A DNA stretch of 64,000 bases. It comes from Epiperipatus broadwayi. Its lineage: Eukaryota; Onychophora; Udeonychophora; Euonychophora; Peripatidae. The number at the start of each line of letters is the position of its first letter. Position 1 is the first letter of the stretch. The position numbers and the translations under genes are program-made. Of the stretch, positions 62,883 to 64,000 are shown one piece after another. Location: positions 374,001 to 438,000 of the forward strand of contig JAQFVV010006425.1 of NCBI GenBank assembly GCA_028023455.1, in the 5' to 3' direction. The notes under the pieces are model-generated. The model ran no database searches. It saw only the letters and a list, made by a program, of their open reading frames with translations, and was not told the DNA's origin.

Positions 62883-64000
62883 TATATATATTCAACCTTG
62901 TGGTTTAATGTGCTTAAATTTTCTTTTTTATTTAGGTTATTCTTTTTATATATCTAGGATTTACTAAATTTAATCATTTTAATACAGATTCTCAGCAGTT
63001 TTATAATATTCTTAAACTTATATACTATTTTTGATTATTTTAAATTTATGCTATTCATATATATATATATATATATTGTTGTTATTGTTAATTTCTTTAA
63101 TTATTATGTAATATACATTGTGTGTCTTCATTTTTATGTACAATCTGTAATTGATTTTAAACTATAGTTTTGCATTTATATAACTGAATTATTATTACTA
63201 TTTATAAGAGACATTATATCGACATAATGTCAATGATCAAATAAGTTACATTCTACCTATTCGTGGAATTGTCATCAATGTGTAAAGGAGTTTATCATTA
63301 AATTCTGTGTCCACAAATAGTATGATAATTTGATGTTATTCTGATCACATATTGTTATCGTCATCATTTACATTTTCACAGCCCAACACAACTTTTAGTA
63401 ATGATATTCAAAATAACTCAAAATGTATATATACCAAAATACAAATTCAATTCTTTTTATTAAAAAAATAAACTGAATATAGATTTCTCTCTAAGACAAA
63501 CTTTATGATCAATATATGAAAACTATTTTACCTAGCTATAACACTTTAGATTTATTAAAACCGTACTTACTAGTTAGTAACATATAAGGAATATATATTA
63601 TTATGTAAAAAAAATATTTAGTATTAAAAAGTCTAATAGCCCTTTCAAAATTTTTATTAATAAAATTAAAAAAAATTACCAAGAGTTTTATAAACAAGCA
63701 TTTTTTTTATTACTTTTGAAAATATTTCTAGGATTTAAATTTTACTTCTCAGTTTGAATGAATAATGTTATTCAGTAACGAAGTTAAAAATATTATGCAT
63801 ATGAATGTTCACATTGTTTTAATTATGTAAATACAACTTTCGTTTTGTCTATTAATTAGATTAAATGCAAGTTTTTTCTAATTGTATTTTTTCGTTTTAT
63901 AGTATTTGCTTCCTTTTTCCTAAGCGACATAAAAGAAGAAGGTCATCCAGCTATTTAAATTATTTACAAAGATATTGAAATATGCATTAACGGTTTAAAT
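62883..64000. other. A+T-rich stretch to the window end
   Basis: A short (TA)n lies at 63,058-63,076, and a GACATTAT/ATAATGTC hairpin at about 63,209-63,231. No gene is recognised. Confidence 0.5.

Overview
This is A+T-rich nuclear DNA from an animal, most likely an invertebrate (by eye roughly three quarters A+T). The reasons are a near-complete RTE-clade LINE with animal-type endonuclease and reverse transcriptase motifs, tRNA-derived SINEs, foldback elements and very long AAT/TA microsatellites. The open frames are short and end within a few hundred bases, as expected for introns or intergenic DNA. There is no bacterial-style gene organisation. I cannot name the species.

Host coding content is sparse. 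The best candidate is a last coding exon on the minus strand (about 58,815-59,174) that encodes one membrane span and a short cytoplasmic tail. A second, weaker candidate is a decayed stretch on the plus strand (26,841-27,041). Its reading frame resembles the region around Walker A of the TFIIH helicase XPD and sits just behind a TATA/initiator pair.

Most recognisable structure is mobile DNA. (1) An RTE LINE fills about 14.78-17.94 kb, inactivated by two frameshifts and one in-frame stop. Decayed 3' pieces of the same family lie near 9.2, 21.0 and 32.7 kb. (2) A second LINE clade is seen as a 5'-truncated insertion with target-site duplications at 0.57-1.19 kb and as a relic near 49.5-49.9 kb. 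The two support each other at protein level. (3) tRNA-derived SINEs occur near 8.7, 43.5, 45.9 and 57.0 kb, with other tRNA-like units elsewhere. (4) A candidate DNA transposon with 22-bp terminal inverted repeats spans 61.84-62.88 kb.

The most unusual part is 37.2-42 kb, where palindromic repeats of several families are packed together. They include a foldback element with nested hairpins (second copy at 44.5 kb), a 225-bp-arm palindrome (relatives at 18.6 and 41.7 kb), a 1-kb nested inverted repeat, and a roughly 440-bp repeat (R1) in opposite orientations. R1 is also a tandem pair at 59.2-60.1 kb, immediately upstream of the minus-strand exon.

Much of the rest is featureless A+T-rich sequence broken by microsatellites, including an apparently uninterrupted TTA array of about 300 bp at 57.9-58.2 kb. 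Dispersed repeats here were recognised by comparing parts of this window with each other. Their family names, and whether they are already catalogued, cannot be settled from the sequence alone.
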